Shown here: in pieces, positions 1 to 9,357 of the stretch
Layout: every line of letters starts with the position of its first letter
Position numbering within the stretch: the first letter of the stretch is position 1
From: Burkholderia sp. WAC0059
Lineage (GTDB): Bacteria > Pseudomonadota > Gammaproteobacteria > Burkholderiales > Burkholderiaceae
DNA length: 64,000 nt
Direction of reading: 5' to 3'
Assembly (NCBI RefSeq): GCF_002870125.1
Contig: NZ_PNEO01000002.1
Span: forward strand, 248,001 to 312,000
The notes under the pieces: model-generated
What the model saw: only the letters and a program-made list of their open reading frames with translations
Databases searched by the model: none
Told to the model about the DNA's origin: nothing
Made by a program: the position numbers and the translations under genes

Positions 1-290
1 CGGCCGCCGTTGCCGATCAGGACCTTGTGCGCGTTCAACAGGGCTACCCCCACAATCCGTGAACAACGCGTTCGCGCCGGTTGCGGGCCAGGCCCTTGCC
101 GCTTGCCGCGCAGCCTGTCGTACTTCCATTCGCGTCAGGGGGTTAGCTCCGCTATCCCGACCTTGTACACAGGGCTCTCAACAAAAACTGGGGATAACCC
201 CGGCTTCACCCGAAGCGAAAACGTCAGGCTTCCGGCGTATCGTCGTCTTCCATCTGGTCGCCCGGGATACACCGAACGCCAAAAGAACGA
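1..290. other. Intergenic / window edge
   Basis: No gene can be supported here. It lies downstream of the minus-strand efflux operon that ends at 291. Open frames in it are short and lack recognisable families. No clear hairpin followed by a T-run was seen, so no terminator is called. Confidence 0.5.
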
Positions 291-1823
291 TTACCCCTTC
301 TCCGGCGGCGTCCCCATCGCCTGAAACAGGGCCGCCGTATCCGAGAGCCGCGTGCCGCGGTCGCGAATCTCGTCGAGCCGCGCGTTGCGCCATTGCTGCT
401 CGCTCTGGCGCACCGACGACAGCGGCACGGCGCCAAGCCGGTAGCGCGCCGACGTTTCGTCGAAGACGCCCTCCGCCGAGCGTGCAGAAAGACCTGCCGA
501 ATCGAGCGCCTGGGCGTCGTGTTCGAGTGCCGCCAGTTGATCGGCCACGTTCTGGAACGCCGCGAGCACCGTCTGCCGATATTGCGCGTTGGCCGCATCG
601 TAGGCGGCCAGCGCCGCACGACGCTGCGCCACGAGCGCGCCGCCGTGAAAAATCGGCTGCGTCAGCGATGCACCAATGGTCCAGAGCGCGCCCGCGCCCG
701 AGGTCGCCATCGGCCATGCAAGCCCGCCCTGGCCGAGCGCTGCCGACAGCGTCAGGCTCGGGAACATCTGCGCCGTCGCGGCGCCGACCGCCGCAGCGGC
801 GGCCGTGAGCGTGGCCGCCGCGGCCTCGATGTCGGGACGCGTTTTCAGCAACGCCGAAGGCACGACCACGGGCACCTGGGCCGGCAGGACGAGCCGGTCC
901 AGATCGAGGTCGGGCGGTGCGGAATCGGGCGTGCGGCCGAGCAGCACGGCGAGCGCGTGGCGGGTCGAAAACCATTGCTGTTGCAACGCCGGCAGGCCGG
1001 CGGCCAGCGTCGCCGCGTTTTGCCGGGCGGACAGCACGTCGGCATGCGAGACCGCGCCGAGCGCGTAGCGCTGCGCTTCGTCGGCGGCCTGCTCGTCGGC
1101 GAGCTCGACGAGTCGTTCGGTCGTGTCGATCTGCGCATGCAGCGTCGCCGCGCCGATGGCCGCCGTCACGATGTTGGCCGCCAGCGCGCGGCGGGCAGCG
1201 TCGAACTGGAACGACTGCATGTCGTAGCGTGCCGCCAGCTCGGCGTTGTTCAGCCGCGTCGCGCCGAACAGGTCGAACGTATAGCGAACCTGGACGAGCC
1301 CCGCGAAGAGGTCGTAATCGGCGGAACCGAACGACGTGCCCGGAATCTGCGGGGCGCTCTGGCGCATCGCGAAGCCGTTCGCGTCGATGACAGGCCATTG
1401 CGAGCTGCCGATCTGGCCGCGCAACTGCTCGCGCGCGGCGACAAGGCTGTGGTCGGCGGCGGCGAGGTTGGGGCTGTCGCGCAGTCCCTCGTCGACAAGC
1501 GCGTCGAGCGCATCGGACTGGTAAAGCGTCCACCAGTGCGGCACGGGCTTCGCGCCGACGACGAACTGCTGGGCGACGCCCTGCGCCGCGACGGTTTTCG
1601 CCGGCTGCGGCGCCGCGCCGTAATGCGCGGGTTGCGGCATCGCGGGCGGCACGCCGCCCGGCCCGTAGGCGCATGAGGCCAGCAGCAGCGCGGCAGCCAG
1701 TGCGTTCGCTCCCGAAAACACAGACCGGGCAGGGCAACGCCCGCCGGAATCCGGTTTCGTCACGCAAAGATGAGCACCCAATTTGCGGATGGCTCCGGAA
1801 CGCCATGTCAATTTTTTCGTCAT
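291..1823 (-). CDS. RND efflux outer-membrane lipoprotein (OMF, NodT family)
   Basis: TolC-like outer-membrane factor that should form the exit duct of the tripartite pump encoded just upstream. The protein is 510 residues, usual for NodT/OprM-type factors, with two internally repeated alpha-barrel halves; the second half carries the typical LxxRPDI(E/R)xAE-like element (KTRPDIEAAAATL). A lipobox LASC ends at Cys51, so the mature protein is probably lipidated. The ATG at 1823 overlaps the pump stop as ATGA, which argues for translational coupling. However, about 35 residues precede the hydrophobic signal core, and a GTG at 1721 (reading MFSGANALAAA) would give a cleaner lipoprotein signal. 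The family is clear; the start is uncertain. Confidence 0.9.
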   Translation of the reverse strand: MTKKLTWRSGAIRKLGAHLCVTKPDSGGRCPARSVFSGANALAAALLLASCAYGPGGVPPAMPQPAHYGAAPQPAKTVAAQGVAQQFVVGAKPVPHWWTLYQSDALDALVDEGLRDSPNLAAADHSLVAAREQLRGQIGSSQWPVIDANGFAMRQSAPQIPGTSFGSADYDLFAGLVQVRYTFDLFGATRLNNAELAARYDMQSFQFDAARRALAANIVTAAIGAATLHAQIDTTERLVELADEQAADEAQRYALGAVSHADVLSARQNAATLAAGLPALQQQWFSTRHALAVLLGRTPDSAPPDLDLDRLVLPAQVPVVVPSALLKTRPDIEAAAATLTAAAAAVGAATAQMFPSLTLSAALGQGGLAWPMATSGAGALWTIGASLTQPIFHGGALVAQRRAALAAYDAANAQYRQTVLAAFQNVADQLAALEHDAQALDSAGLSARSAEGVFDETSARYRLGAVPLSSVRQSEQQWRNARLDEIRDRGTRLSDTAALFQAMGTPPEKG

Positions 1824-4800
1824 GACGATCCCCCGTCGGCGGCCGGCGGCACCGCTTCGCCGCGCTCGTCGGTGCGCACGCGGAACGCCGTCGCATAGAG
1901 CGCCGGCAAATAGAACAGCGTCAGCACCGTCGCGCTCGTGATGCCGCCCATCAGCGCCGTCGCCATCGGCCCGAAGAAGTTCGAGCGCAACAGCGGGATC
2001 AGCGCCAGCACGGCCGCCGCCGCCGTCAGCGTGATGGGACGAAAACGCCGCACGGTTGCGCCCACGATCGCGTCGAAACGCCGGTGCCCCGCGCGAATGT
2101 CCTGCTCGATCTGGTCCACGAGAATCACCGAGTTGCGCATGATGATGCCGAACATCGCGATCACGCCGAGCATCGCGACGAAACCGAACGGCTTGTCGAA
2201 CACGAGCAGCGCCAGCACCACGCCGATCAGCCCGAGCGGGGCGGTCAACACCACCATCATCACGCGCGCGAAGCTCTGTAGCTGGATCATCAGCAGCGTC
2301 AGCACGACGACGACGAGCACCGGCATTTGCGCGTTGATCGAGTCCTGGCCCTTCTCGCTCTGCTCGACGGCGCCGCCCACCTCGATCCGGTAGCCCGTCG
2401 GCAGCGAGTCGCGTATCGCGCCCAGTTCGCGGTCGACGCGGTGTGTGACGTCGATGCCTTGCGCGCCGCCCTTCACGTCGGACTCCACGGTGAGCGTCGG
2501 CTGGCGGTCCCGCTCCCAGATCACGCCGTATTCGAGGTCGTGCCCGAGATGCCCGAGCGAGCCGAGCGGCACCGGGCCGTTCGGCGTCGGCATCGCCAGC
2601 GAGAGAATGCCGTCGGGATCGACGCGCTCGCTCTTCGGCGCGCGCAGATCCACGCTGATGAGCTTGTCGCGATCGCGTAGTTGCGTGACGGTGTAGCCCG
2701 ACAGCGACATCTGCAGGAAGCTCGCGACGTCGCCCGACGTGACGCCGAGTTCGCGCGCCTTCTGCTGGTCGATCTCGAAGTGCAGCGAACGTTCGGCCGG
2801 CTCGTCCCAGTCGAAATTCACGTTGTCCGTGCCCGGATCGGCGCGCAGCACGGCGGCGACGCGCGTGGCGATCGCGCGCACCGTCGCGATGTCGTCGCCG
2901 CTCACGCGAAACTGCACGGGATAGCCGACCGGCGGCCCGTTTTCGAGCCGCGACAAGCGCGTGCGCACCGCGGGGAAATGATCGCGCAGCTCGGGTTCGA
3001 GCCAGCTCGCGAGCTTCTCGCGGTCTGCGACCGACTTCGCCGTGATGACGAACTGCGCGAAGTTCGGCTGTTCGAGCTGCTGGTCGAGCGGCAGGTAAAA
3101 GCGCGGCGCGCCCGTGCCGACGAAGTCGATCAGGTGGTCGATTTCCGGGCGGCCGGTTAGCACCTGCTCGATGCGCAGGACCTGGCGCAGCGTCGCGTCG
3201 AACGACGCGCCTTCGGGCAACCGCACGTCGACGAGCAGCTCGGGCCGGTCCGAGCTCGGGAAGAACTGCTGCGGCACGAGCGTGAAGCCGGCCAGCGCGA
3301 GCGCGAAGAGGCCTATCGTCAGCGCGAGCACGATCCAGCGCCGTTCGATGCACCCGCCGATCCAGCCGCGCAGCCGCCGATAGAAGCGCGTGTCGTAGAT
3401 GTCGTGTTCCAGTCCCCCGGCTGCCGGCTGCCCGCCGTGCCGCTCGGGCAGCATGTGATAGCCGAGCAGCGGGATCAGCACGACGGCGGCGAACCACGAC
3501 GCGATCAGCGCGATGGCCGACACCTGGAAGATCGAACGCGTGTACTCGCCCGTGCTCGACTTCGCGAGCACGATCGGCAGGAAGCCCGAGACGGTGACGA
3601 GCGTGCCGGTCAGCATCGGAAATGCCGTGCTCGTGTAGGCGAACGCGGCGGCGCGCAAACGGTCCCAGCCCTGTTCGAGCTTCACGGCCATCATCTCGAC
3701 CGAGATGATGGCGTCGTCCACGAGCAGGCCGAGCGCGAGCACGAGCGTGCCGAGCGAGACCTTGTGCAGGCCGATGCCGAACAGGTCCATGAAAAGCGCG
3801 GTGACGGCGAGCACGACCGGAATCGCGATGGCGACGACAAGGCCCGTGCGCACGCCGAGCGATACGAGGCTCACGATGAGCACGATGACCAGGGCCTCGG
3901 CGACCGCCTCGACGAAGTCGTCGACCGACCTCGAGACCGCGTGCGGCATGCTCGACACCTCGACGAGCCTGAGTCCCGCCGGCAATTGCGGGCGCAACTG
4001 CGCGACGCGGGCGTCGAGCGCCTTGCCGAGCCGGATCACGTCGCCGCCGGGCTGCATCGTGACGCCGATGCCGAGCGCGGCATGCCCCTCGAAGCGCATC
4101 TGCGTGGAAGGCGGGTCGTCGTAGCCGGACGTGATCGTGGCGATGTCGCCGAGCCGCACGGAGCGGCCGTTGATGCCGATGAGCGTATCGGCGAGCGCGC
4201 CCGCGTCGTCGTACTGCCCGCTCGGGCGCACGTAGACGCGGTCGTCGTCCGTCGTCAGCGTGCCGGCCGGCGAGACGCTGTTCTGCGCGCTGATGGCCGC
4301 GCCGATCTGCTGGGGCGAAATGCCGAGCTGCGCGAGGCGCGCATTCGGAATCTCGACGTAGATGTGCTGGTTCGGATCGCCGAAGTAATCGACCTTGCCG
4401 ACGCCGGGCACGCGCAGCAGCTCCTCGCGCAGGCGGTCCGCGTAGTCGTGTAGCTGCGCGGGCGAGAAGCCGTCGCCTTCGAGCGCGTAGATGTTGGTGT
4501 AGACGTCGCCGAACTCGTCGTTGAAGAACGGGCCCTGCACGCCGGGCGGCAGCGTCGACGCGATGTCGCCGACCTTCTTGCGCACCTGGTACCACGTGGG
4601 CTGCACCTCGCTGACGGGCGCCGAATCCTTCATCGTGAAGAACACGAGCGACTGGCCGGGGCGCGAGTAGCTGCGCAGGAAGTCGATGTAGGGCGTCTCC
4701 TCGAGCTTGCGGCTGATCCGGTCGGTCACCTCGTCCTGCACCTGGCGCGCGGTCGCGCCGGGCCAGAAAGTCTGGATCACCATGACGCGGAACGTGAACG

Positions 4801-4942
4801 GCGGATCCTCGGACTGCGACAGATGCGTGTACGAGATCGCGCCGAACAGCGTGGCGAGCACGATGACGAACACGACCAGCGCCTGGTGGCGCAGCGCCCA
4901 TGCCGACAGGTTGAAGCGCCCCTCGTCGCGAGGCGCGCTCAT
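1820..4942 (-). CDS. RND multidrug efflux permease (HAE-1-like)
   Basis: Inner-membrane proton/drug antiporter of the AcrB/MexB superfamily, 1040 residues, the usual family length. It shows the duplicated fold: an N-terminal membrane helix (about residues 20-40), a large periplasmic porter loop, a bundle of helices around 345-500, then the same layout repeated in the second half. The proton-relay acidic pair is present as Asp409-Asp410 in the fourth helix (motif LLVDDAI). It overlaps both neighbours by ATGA, so fusion protein, pump and outer-membrane factor should be one transcript. Substrates cannot be read from sequence. The divergent TetR gene at 6326 is the probable repressor. Confidence 0.95.
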   Translation of the reverse strand: MSAPRDEGRFNLSAWALRHQALVVFVIVLATLFGAISYTHLSQSEDPPFTFRVMVIQTFWPGATARQVQDEVTDRISRKLEETPYIDFLRSYSRPGQSLVFFTMKDSAPVSEVQPTWYQVRKKVGDIASTLPPGVQGPFFNDEFGDVYTNIYALEGDGFSPAQLHDYADRLREELLRVPGVGKVDYFGDPNQHIYVEIPNARLAQLGISPQQIGAAISAQNSVSPAGTLTTDDDRVYVRPSGQYDDAGALADTLIGINGRSVRLGDIATITSGYDDPPSTQMRFEGHAALGIGVTMQPGGDVIRLGKALDARVAQLRPQLPAGLRLVEVSSMPHAVSRSVDDFVEAVAEALVIVLIVSLVSLGVRTGLVVAIAIPVVLAVTALFMDLFGIGLHKVSLGTLVLALGLLVDDAIISVEMMAVKLEQGWDRLRAAAFAYTSTAFPMLTGTLVTVSGFLPIVLAKSSTGEYTRSIFQVSAIALIASWFAAVVLIPLLGYHMLPERHGGQPAAGGLEHDIYDTRFYRRLRGWIGGCIERRWIVLALTIGLFALALAGFTLVPQQFFPSSDRPELLVDVRLPEGASFDATLRQVLRIEQVLTGRPEIDHLIDFVGTGAPRFYLPLDQQLEQPNFAQFVITAKSVADREKLASWLEPELRDHFPAVRTRLSRLENGPPVGYPVQFRVSGDDIATVRAIATRVAAVLRADPGTDNVNFDWDEPAERSLHFEIDQQKARELGVTSGDVASFLQMSLSGYTVTQLRDRDKLISVDLRAPKSERVDPDGILSLAMPTPNGPVPLGSLGHLGHDLEYGVIWERDRQPTLTVESDVKGGAQGIDVTHRVDRELGAIRDSLPTGYRIEVGGAVEQSEKGQDSINAQMPVLVVVVLTLLMIQLQSFARVMMVVLTAPLGLIGVVLALLVFDKPFGFVAMLGVIAMFGIIMRNSVILVDQIEQDIRAGHRRFDAIVGATVRRFRPITLTAAAAVLALIPLLRSNFFGPMATALMGGITSATVLTLFYLPALYATAFRVRTDERGEAVPPAADGGSS

Positions 4943-6117
4943 GACGCGAGGTCCTCGGGATGCAGCGGCGGCACGGGCCGCACCTTCTCGCCGGCCGAGA
5001 CGGTATGCACGCCCTGCAGGACGACCTCGTCGCCGTCGGCGAGACCCGACGACACGGTGACGGTGTTCGCGTCGTAGCGGGCGATGCCGACGGGGCGCAG
5101 TTGCAGCACGTCGTCGGGCCGATGCACGACCCAGACCGCGGGCGCCGCGCCGTCGTGGAAGAGGGCGGTGGCGGGCAACGTGAACGTCGGCGCGCGCGAC
5201 GCCGGATCGGCCATCAGCGCCACGTTGGCGGTCATGCCGAGTTTCACGCCGGCGTCCTGCGGATCGGACAGCGTGAGCCTCACGCGCCAGGTGCGGCTTT
5301 GCGGGTCGGCCGCCGCCGCGATTTCGCGTACCCGGGCGTTGAGCACGCGGCCCGGCAGCGCGGGCAGCGTGACCTGCGCGGGCTCGCCCGCGTGGAGTGT
5401 CGCGAGCGCGCTTTCGGGCACGTCGCAGATCGCGTCGACGTCGCCGCGCCAGGCCAGCGCGTAGACCGCCTGGCCCGCCTGCACGTTCTGCCCGGTATCG
5501 GCCTCTTCGGCGGTGACGACGCCGGCATGGTCGGCCGTCAGCACGGTGTAGCGCTGCTGGTCGCGCGCGAGCGCCAATTGCTGCTGCGCCTGCCTGAGCT
5601 GCGCGTCGGCCGACGCGTAGTCGTCCTGGGTCTGCTCGAGCTGCGCCTGCGCGATCAGGTTGGCCTTCGCCTGCGCCGTATCGCGGGCGAGCTGCTGCTT
5701 CGTCCAGGCGTAGCGATGTTGCGCGGCGTCCAGTTGCGCGCCCGCGCTGGCGGCGTTCTTGTCGAAATCGGACGGATCGAGCTGGGCGAGCGTTTCGCCG
5801 GGCGTCACGGCATCGCCGAGCCGCACGCGCCGCTCGACGATCTTGCCGGCGACGCGAAACGACAGCGGCGTCGTGTAGCGCGCCTCGATATCGCCCGGAA
5901 ACGAGGCGAGCGCCGTCTGTGTGCCGGCATGGACGGGCAGCGCCACGACCGGACGCGGCTCGGGCGCCGTCGGCGCTTTTTTGCTGCAGGCGGGCAGCAG
6001 GACGGCACAGCAGCACGCGGCAAGCAGAAAGGCAACGCTGCCGGAGCGCCGGGCGGACGGCAGGCGGCGCATCAAGGCCCGAAGCGGGCGCAGCGCCGGG
6101 TGGCCGGAACGATTCAC
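4939..6117 (-). CDS. RND efflux membrane fusion protein (periplasmic adaptor)
   Basis: Adaptor that couples the RND pump to the outer-membrane factor. The 392-residue protein begins with a basic, hydrophobic segment ending in lipobox LPAC (Cys44), so it is probably an inner-membrane-anchored lipoprotein. After this come the barrel-sandwich hybrid domain, a coiled-coil hairpin rich in Ala, Gln and Leu (about residues 100-180), the second lipoyl half and a beta-barrel, as in AcrA/MexA relatives. The start is a GTG at 6117; the hydrophobic signal would still be complete from Met16. It is the first gene of the minus-strand operon and its stop overlaps the pump start. Confidence 0.93.
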   Translation of the reverse strand: MNRSGHPALRPLRALMRRLPSARRSGSVAFLLAACCCAVLLPACSKKAPTAPEPRPVVALPVHAGTQTALASFPGDIEARYTTPLSFRVAGKIVERRVRLGDAVTPGETLAQLDPSDFDKNAASAGAQLDAAQHRYAWTKQQLARDTAQAKANLIAQAQLEQTQDDYASADAQLRQAQQQLALARDQQRYTVLTADHAGVVTAEEADTGQNVQAGQAVYALAWRGDVDAICDVPESALATLHAGEPAQVTLPALPGRVLNARVREIAAAADPQSRTWRVRLTLSDPQDAGVKLGMTANVALMADPASRAPTFTLPATALFHDGAAPAVWVVHRPDDVLQLRPVGIARYDANTVTVSSGLADGDEVVLQGVHTVSAGEKVRPVPPLHPEDLAS

Positions 6118-6261
6118 GTGGACCTCGATGCCCGAAGGGCGAAACGGGGACGAAACAGGGACGAAGCCGGAGCAAAGCGGTTACGGTCCCAGGCGGACCG
6201 CGCCGCTGCAGGCGTACACAGTCGTGCAGCAGCCCCAGATTCGAATGATGGACTGGATTCT

Positions 6262-6277
6262 AATACACTAATGTATT
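6262..6277. promoter_or_regulatory. Candidate TetR operator in divergent promoter region
   Basis: A perfect inverted repeat, AATACA and TGTATT separated by CTAA, lies between the RND operon (start 6117) and the TetR gene (start 6326), inside an AT-rich patch of otherwise GC-rich DNA. Its position, about 50 bp before the regulator start, is where TetR-family repressors usually bind to control themselves and the divergent pump. Binding is inference. Confidence 0.5.
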
Positions 6278-6325
6278 TGAATGCAAAATCAGATTGGGGA
6301 CGGGTTCGATGCTAGACTTCGTGGC

Positions 6326-6946
6326 ATGAAACGCCAACGACTCACCCGAGAGCAGAGCCGGGACCAGACGCGCGGGCGCCTGCTCGATGCCGCGCAAACC
6401 ATTTTCATGAAGAAGGGCTTCGTCGGCGCCAGCGTCGAGGACATCGCGCTGGCGGCCGGATATACGCGAGGCGCGTTCTATTCGAACTTCAGCGGCAAGT
6501 CGGAATTGTTCTTCGAGCTGTTGCGGCGCGACCACGAGGCAGTGCTGGCGGAGCTGCGCGCGATTTTCGACGGCGACGCGACGCGCGAGGAGATGGAAGC
6601 GCGCGCGCTGACTTATTACAGCCGGCTGCCGCAGGACAACAAGGCGTTTCTGCTCTGGGTCGAGGCGAAGCTGCTCGCGGTGCGCGACGCGCGCTTTCGG
6701 GCCGGGTTCGTCGCGTTCGAGAAGGAAAAGCGCGAGAAGATCGGCGCCTACATCGAGGAGTTCTCGGCACGCGTCGGCACGCCGATGCCGATGCCCTCGC
6801 ACCTGCTGGTGCTGGGTCTCGTCGGTCTATGCGACGGCCTGCAGTTCATCGCCAGCTCCGATCCGCAGACGGCCACGCCGGCCGTCGTCGAGCAGGTGCT
6901 TGCCGCGTTCTTCTCGCGCGTCGTGCTCGGGCGGAACATCGGGTAG
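6326..6946 (+). CDS. TetR/AcrR family transcriptional regulator
   Basis: 206-residue TetR-type regulator. The N-terminal helix-turn-helix is obvious (about residues 8-55: RDQTRGRLLDAAQTIF, then GASVEDIALAAGYTRGAFY and NFSGKSEL), followed by an all-helical ligand-binding domain. An upstream ATG at 6281 is in frame, but the Met at 6326 gives the normal spacing to the DNA-binding domain. The gene is divergent from the three-gene RND efflux operon, with one clear palindrome between them, so it is most likely the local drug-responsive repressor of that pump. Confidence 0.9.
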   Translation: MKRQRLTREQSRDQTRGRLLDAAQTIFMKKGFVGASVEDIALAAGYTRGAFYSNFSGKSELFFELLRRDHEAVLAELRAIFDGDATREEMEARALTYYSRLPQDNKAFLLWVEAKLLAVRDARFRAGFVAFEKEKREKIGAYIEEFSARVGTPMPMPSHLLVLGLVGLCDGLQFIASSDPQTATPAVVEQVLAAFFSRVVLGRNIG

Positions 6947-6998
6947 GGCCCGGCGCGATGCGTGCGGCCTCGCCTGGCGCGCCGCAGCAGCGGGAAAC

Positions 6999-7229
6999 TC
7001 AGACGCCGAGGCCCGGCCCGTAGCCGCTGCCGATCCAATGCGTGACGGCACGGACGTCCGCGTAGTCCTGCTCCGGCAGACCATCTAGCATCGTCAGAAT
7101 TTCGTTGCTGGCGCCGACGGCGCGGGCCGCGTCGATCAGCGCGTCCCGGTTGGCGGGCCACGTCACGGCGCCGAACAGGTCGGCCAGTTGCAGATCGATC
7201 GGCTCGTCGGGAGTGCTGGAAGCCGGCAT
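6999..7229 (-). CDS. DUF2795 domain protein
   Basis: Small 76-residue soluble protein. It matches the DUF2795 pattern: an N-terminal Leu-rich segment followed by NRDALIDAARAVGAS and a C-terminal part ending in IGSGYGPG. The family is common in proteobacteria and actinobacteria and has no firmly assigned role. It stands alone between the TetR gene and a small secreted protein on the same strand. Confidence 0.75.
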   Translation of the reverse strand: MPASSTPDEPIDLQLADLFGAVTWPANRDALIDAARAVGASNEILTMLDGLPEQDYADVRAVTHWIGSGYGPGLGV

Positions 7230-7303
7230 GACGGTCGTCCTTGCCGGGCTCGCCGGCGCGTGAAACGTGAAATGCGGAATGCGAAGCGCAGGCGTGCCGG
7301 ACG

Positions 7304-7576
7304 TCAGGTCTGGAGGTGCGCGTCGGGAACGGGCATCGAGAGCAAGTCCGAGCCGCGGGACCTGGGCAGCGACATGTGCTGCCAGTGCTGCGGCCCCGGG
7401 CCGATGCCGGCGGGTACGTCAGGAGCGGGCGGCGCGACGGGCGCGCCGTCGACGTCGGGTTGCGATTGCGGCACGGCCACGGCGTGGCCGCCGGAATACT
7501 CCCGTGCCGTGCGGACCGGCGCGGCAAAGCACGAAGCCGACAGCAGCACGGTGAACATCAGCGTCGAGGTTTTCAT
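7304..7576 (-). CDS. Small secreted hypothetical protein
   Basis: 90 residues with a clear signal peptide (MKTSTLMFTVLLSASCFA, cleavage likely after Ala19 in the FAAP context) and a Pro-rich mature part lacking any recognisable domain. A strong ribosome binding site (AAAGGAGG) sits 8 bases before the ATG at 7576, which supports that this is a real gene. Function unknown; it is probably periplasmic. It may be co-transcribed with the DUF2795 gene that follows it. Confidence 0.7.
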   Translation of the reverse strand: MKTSTLMFTVLLSASCFAAPVRTAREYSGGHAVAVPQSQPDVDGAPVAPPAPDVPAGIGPGPQHWQHMSLPRSRGSDLLSMPVPDAHLQT

Positions 7577-7824
7577 GCTCGACCTCCTTTCTCATGCGGC
7601 CCGCGGGTCGCAGCAAATGCCGTGCCGCGACCGGAATCGCCGCACGACAACCGCGCCGGCCCTTGCAGGCCGGCGCGCCGCCGGGAGTCGGAGAAAGCGA
7701 AGCGGCCGCTCGCGCGGCCCGCCGGCGAACCCTGCGGACGCTTCATCATGACGCCGGGCCCGGATTAAGTCGCGAACGATCGTTCTTTTTATTGCGGCGC
7801 GGAAATACCCGGGTGCATGCGCGC

Positions 7825-9159
7825 TCAGCGCAGCGCGTCGAAGCGCGTCCAGGGCCAGGAGGGGCGGTCGCGCATGTAGCCGTTCAGCCAGTTCCACTGC
7901 GGATGGCGCTGCATGAACGCCTGGGCGTCGAAGGCGCGTCCGCACGGATGCCCCCAGCGCGCCCAGAACGCGAGATCGCGCGCCATCTCGCTGTCGACGA
8001 CCTTGCCGTCGTTCGCGCCCCAGGGGTTGAAGGGCCCGTGATCGGCACGGCCGAAGCGGGCGTCGTCCAGTTCGAGATGGCCGCAGATCGTGCGCGAGCA
8101 CGGGTTGTCGTCCTGTTCGAGATAGACGTCGTAATGGTCGGCGATCATCTGTTTCGCGAGTTCGACGTCGAGCTTGCCGTGGTGCCGTTCGGCGAGTTGC
8201 ATGAAGCGCAGGCGGCGCGCGCCGTTGCGGCGCACGTCCGTGTAGTCGTCGTCCTCTCCGACGCACTCCTGGTTGCGGATCTTCAGGTCCGTGGCCGCGT
8301 TGAAGCCGCTGTAGAACCCGTCCTTCGTGCTCTCGAAGCCCGCGTGCCGCAGGCCCAGTTCGTAGCGCGCGATCTCGCCCGTCTTGACGTCGCCGAGCAG
8401 CCAACTGTTCACGTAGCCCGCGTTGTTCGCGACGGCGAACATCTCGCACCATTCGCCGATGCTGCGCGCGTACTGGGTCGCGCGGCGCGAACGATAGAAC
8501 TCCGGCGCGCCGCCCGGACGATAGCCGACGAAGTTCGAAATGGTCGTCTCGGTCACCATCAGGCCGGCCGAGGTGATCCAGAAGTCGGTGAGGCTGGAGA
8601 TGCAGCCGGGCAGGCCCTGCATCAGGATCCGGTGGCCGGCGTCGGGCACGATGTCGAACACGACGTTGAACGCGTCGCCGGCCGCGTAGCGGTCCCACGA
8701 GTTGTGCGCCATCACGATGCGACCGTCGCGCGTCGCGCTGCCCGTCGCGATGAACGCGCTGCAGTGATGGCCGCGCCGGCCCCGCCACGGCTGTGCGCCC
8801 GGCGGCCCGGCTTCGGCGGCATGGACCGGCCACCAGCCCTGCAGCAGATCCATGTAGCCGTTCCAGGCCAGCACCTCGGCGAACGGCAGCTTCGCGCCGT
8901 CGGCGATGCCCTGGATTTCGTCGGCGAATTCGGTGTCGAGGCGAGGGGCGAACTGCGAGACCGCGGCGCTCACGAAGGTGTCGAAATCCTCGCCCGTGTC
9001 CCATTTGGCCAGATGGCGCGCGGTGCGGATCGCGCTGCGGATTTCGGCGGCCAGCAACTGGCCGTGCTGCTCGCCACGGTCGTAGGGCTCGCCCTCGAGG
9101 TGAACGAAGACCCAGCCAGCGTGATCGCGGCGCACGGCATCGATGGACGGATCGCTCAT
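7825..9159 (-). CDS. C45/phospholipase B-like Ntn-hydrolase
   Basis: 444-residue protein resembling the N-terminal-nucleophile hydrolases of the phospholipase B-like and C45 (acyl-CoA:6-aminopenicillanate acyltransferase) group. The key feature is HHCSAFIATG with Cys133, expected to be exposed by self-cleavage and to act as the nucleophile, followed by the TxDGRIVMAHNSWD motif (Asn153) typical of this fold. There is no signal peptide, unlike eukaryotic lysosomal PLBD proteins. I chose the Met at 9159 because GGAG precedes it; an in-frame extension to 9291 is possible but is basic and low in complexity. Substrate unknown: an amide or ester of a fatty acid, or a peptide precursor. Confidence 0.75.
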   Translation of the reverse strand: MSDPSIDAVRRDHAGWVFVHLEGEPYDRGEQHGQLLAAEIRSAIRTARHLAKWDTGEDFDTFVSAAVSQFAPRLDTEFADEIQGIADGAKLPFAEVLAWNGYMDLLQGWWPVHAAEAGPPGAQPWRGRRGHHCSAFIATGSATRDGRIVMAHNSWDRYAAGDAFNVVFDIVPDAGHRILMQGLPGCISSLTDFWITSAGLMVTETTISNFVGYRPGGAPEFYRSRRATQYARSIGEWCEMFAVANNAGYVNSWLLGDVKTGEIARYELGLRHAGFESTKDGFYSGFNAATDLKIRNQECVGEDDDYTDVRRNGARRLRFMQLAERHHGKLDVELAKQMIADHYDVYLEQDDNPCSRTICGHLELDDARFGRADHGPFNPWGANDGKVVDSEMARDLAFWARWGHPCGRAFDAQAFMQRHPQWNWLNGYMRDRPSWPWTRFDALR

Positions 9160-9357
9160 CTTTGCTCCGGTTTTCCTGCCGGCCGCCACCGTCCCGTTTC
9201 GGCGTCGATGCGGCCCCGATGCCGGCGCGTTCCGGTGCAGCTTCCGGCACCTGCCCGGCGGACCGGAAAGCAGTTTGTCGCTGCCTTCCATTGTAGAAAA
9301 TCCGTTGCGCTTTGGCAGGCCGAAGTCGGTCGGAACGGGGCGGCGGATTCGGCGGGC

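Noticed and set aside
178..1896. Very long overlapping open frames antisense or out of frame to real genes
   Set aside because: GC-rich DNA keeps stop codons rare; these translations are Arg/Ala-rich, lack families and lie opposite clear genes such as the efflux operon.
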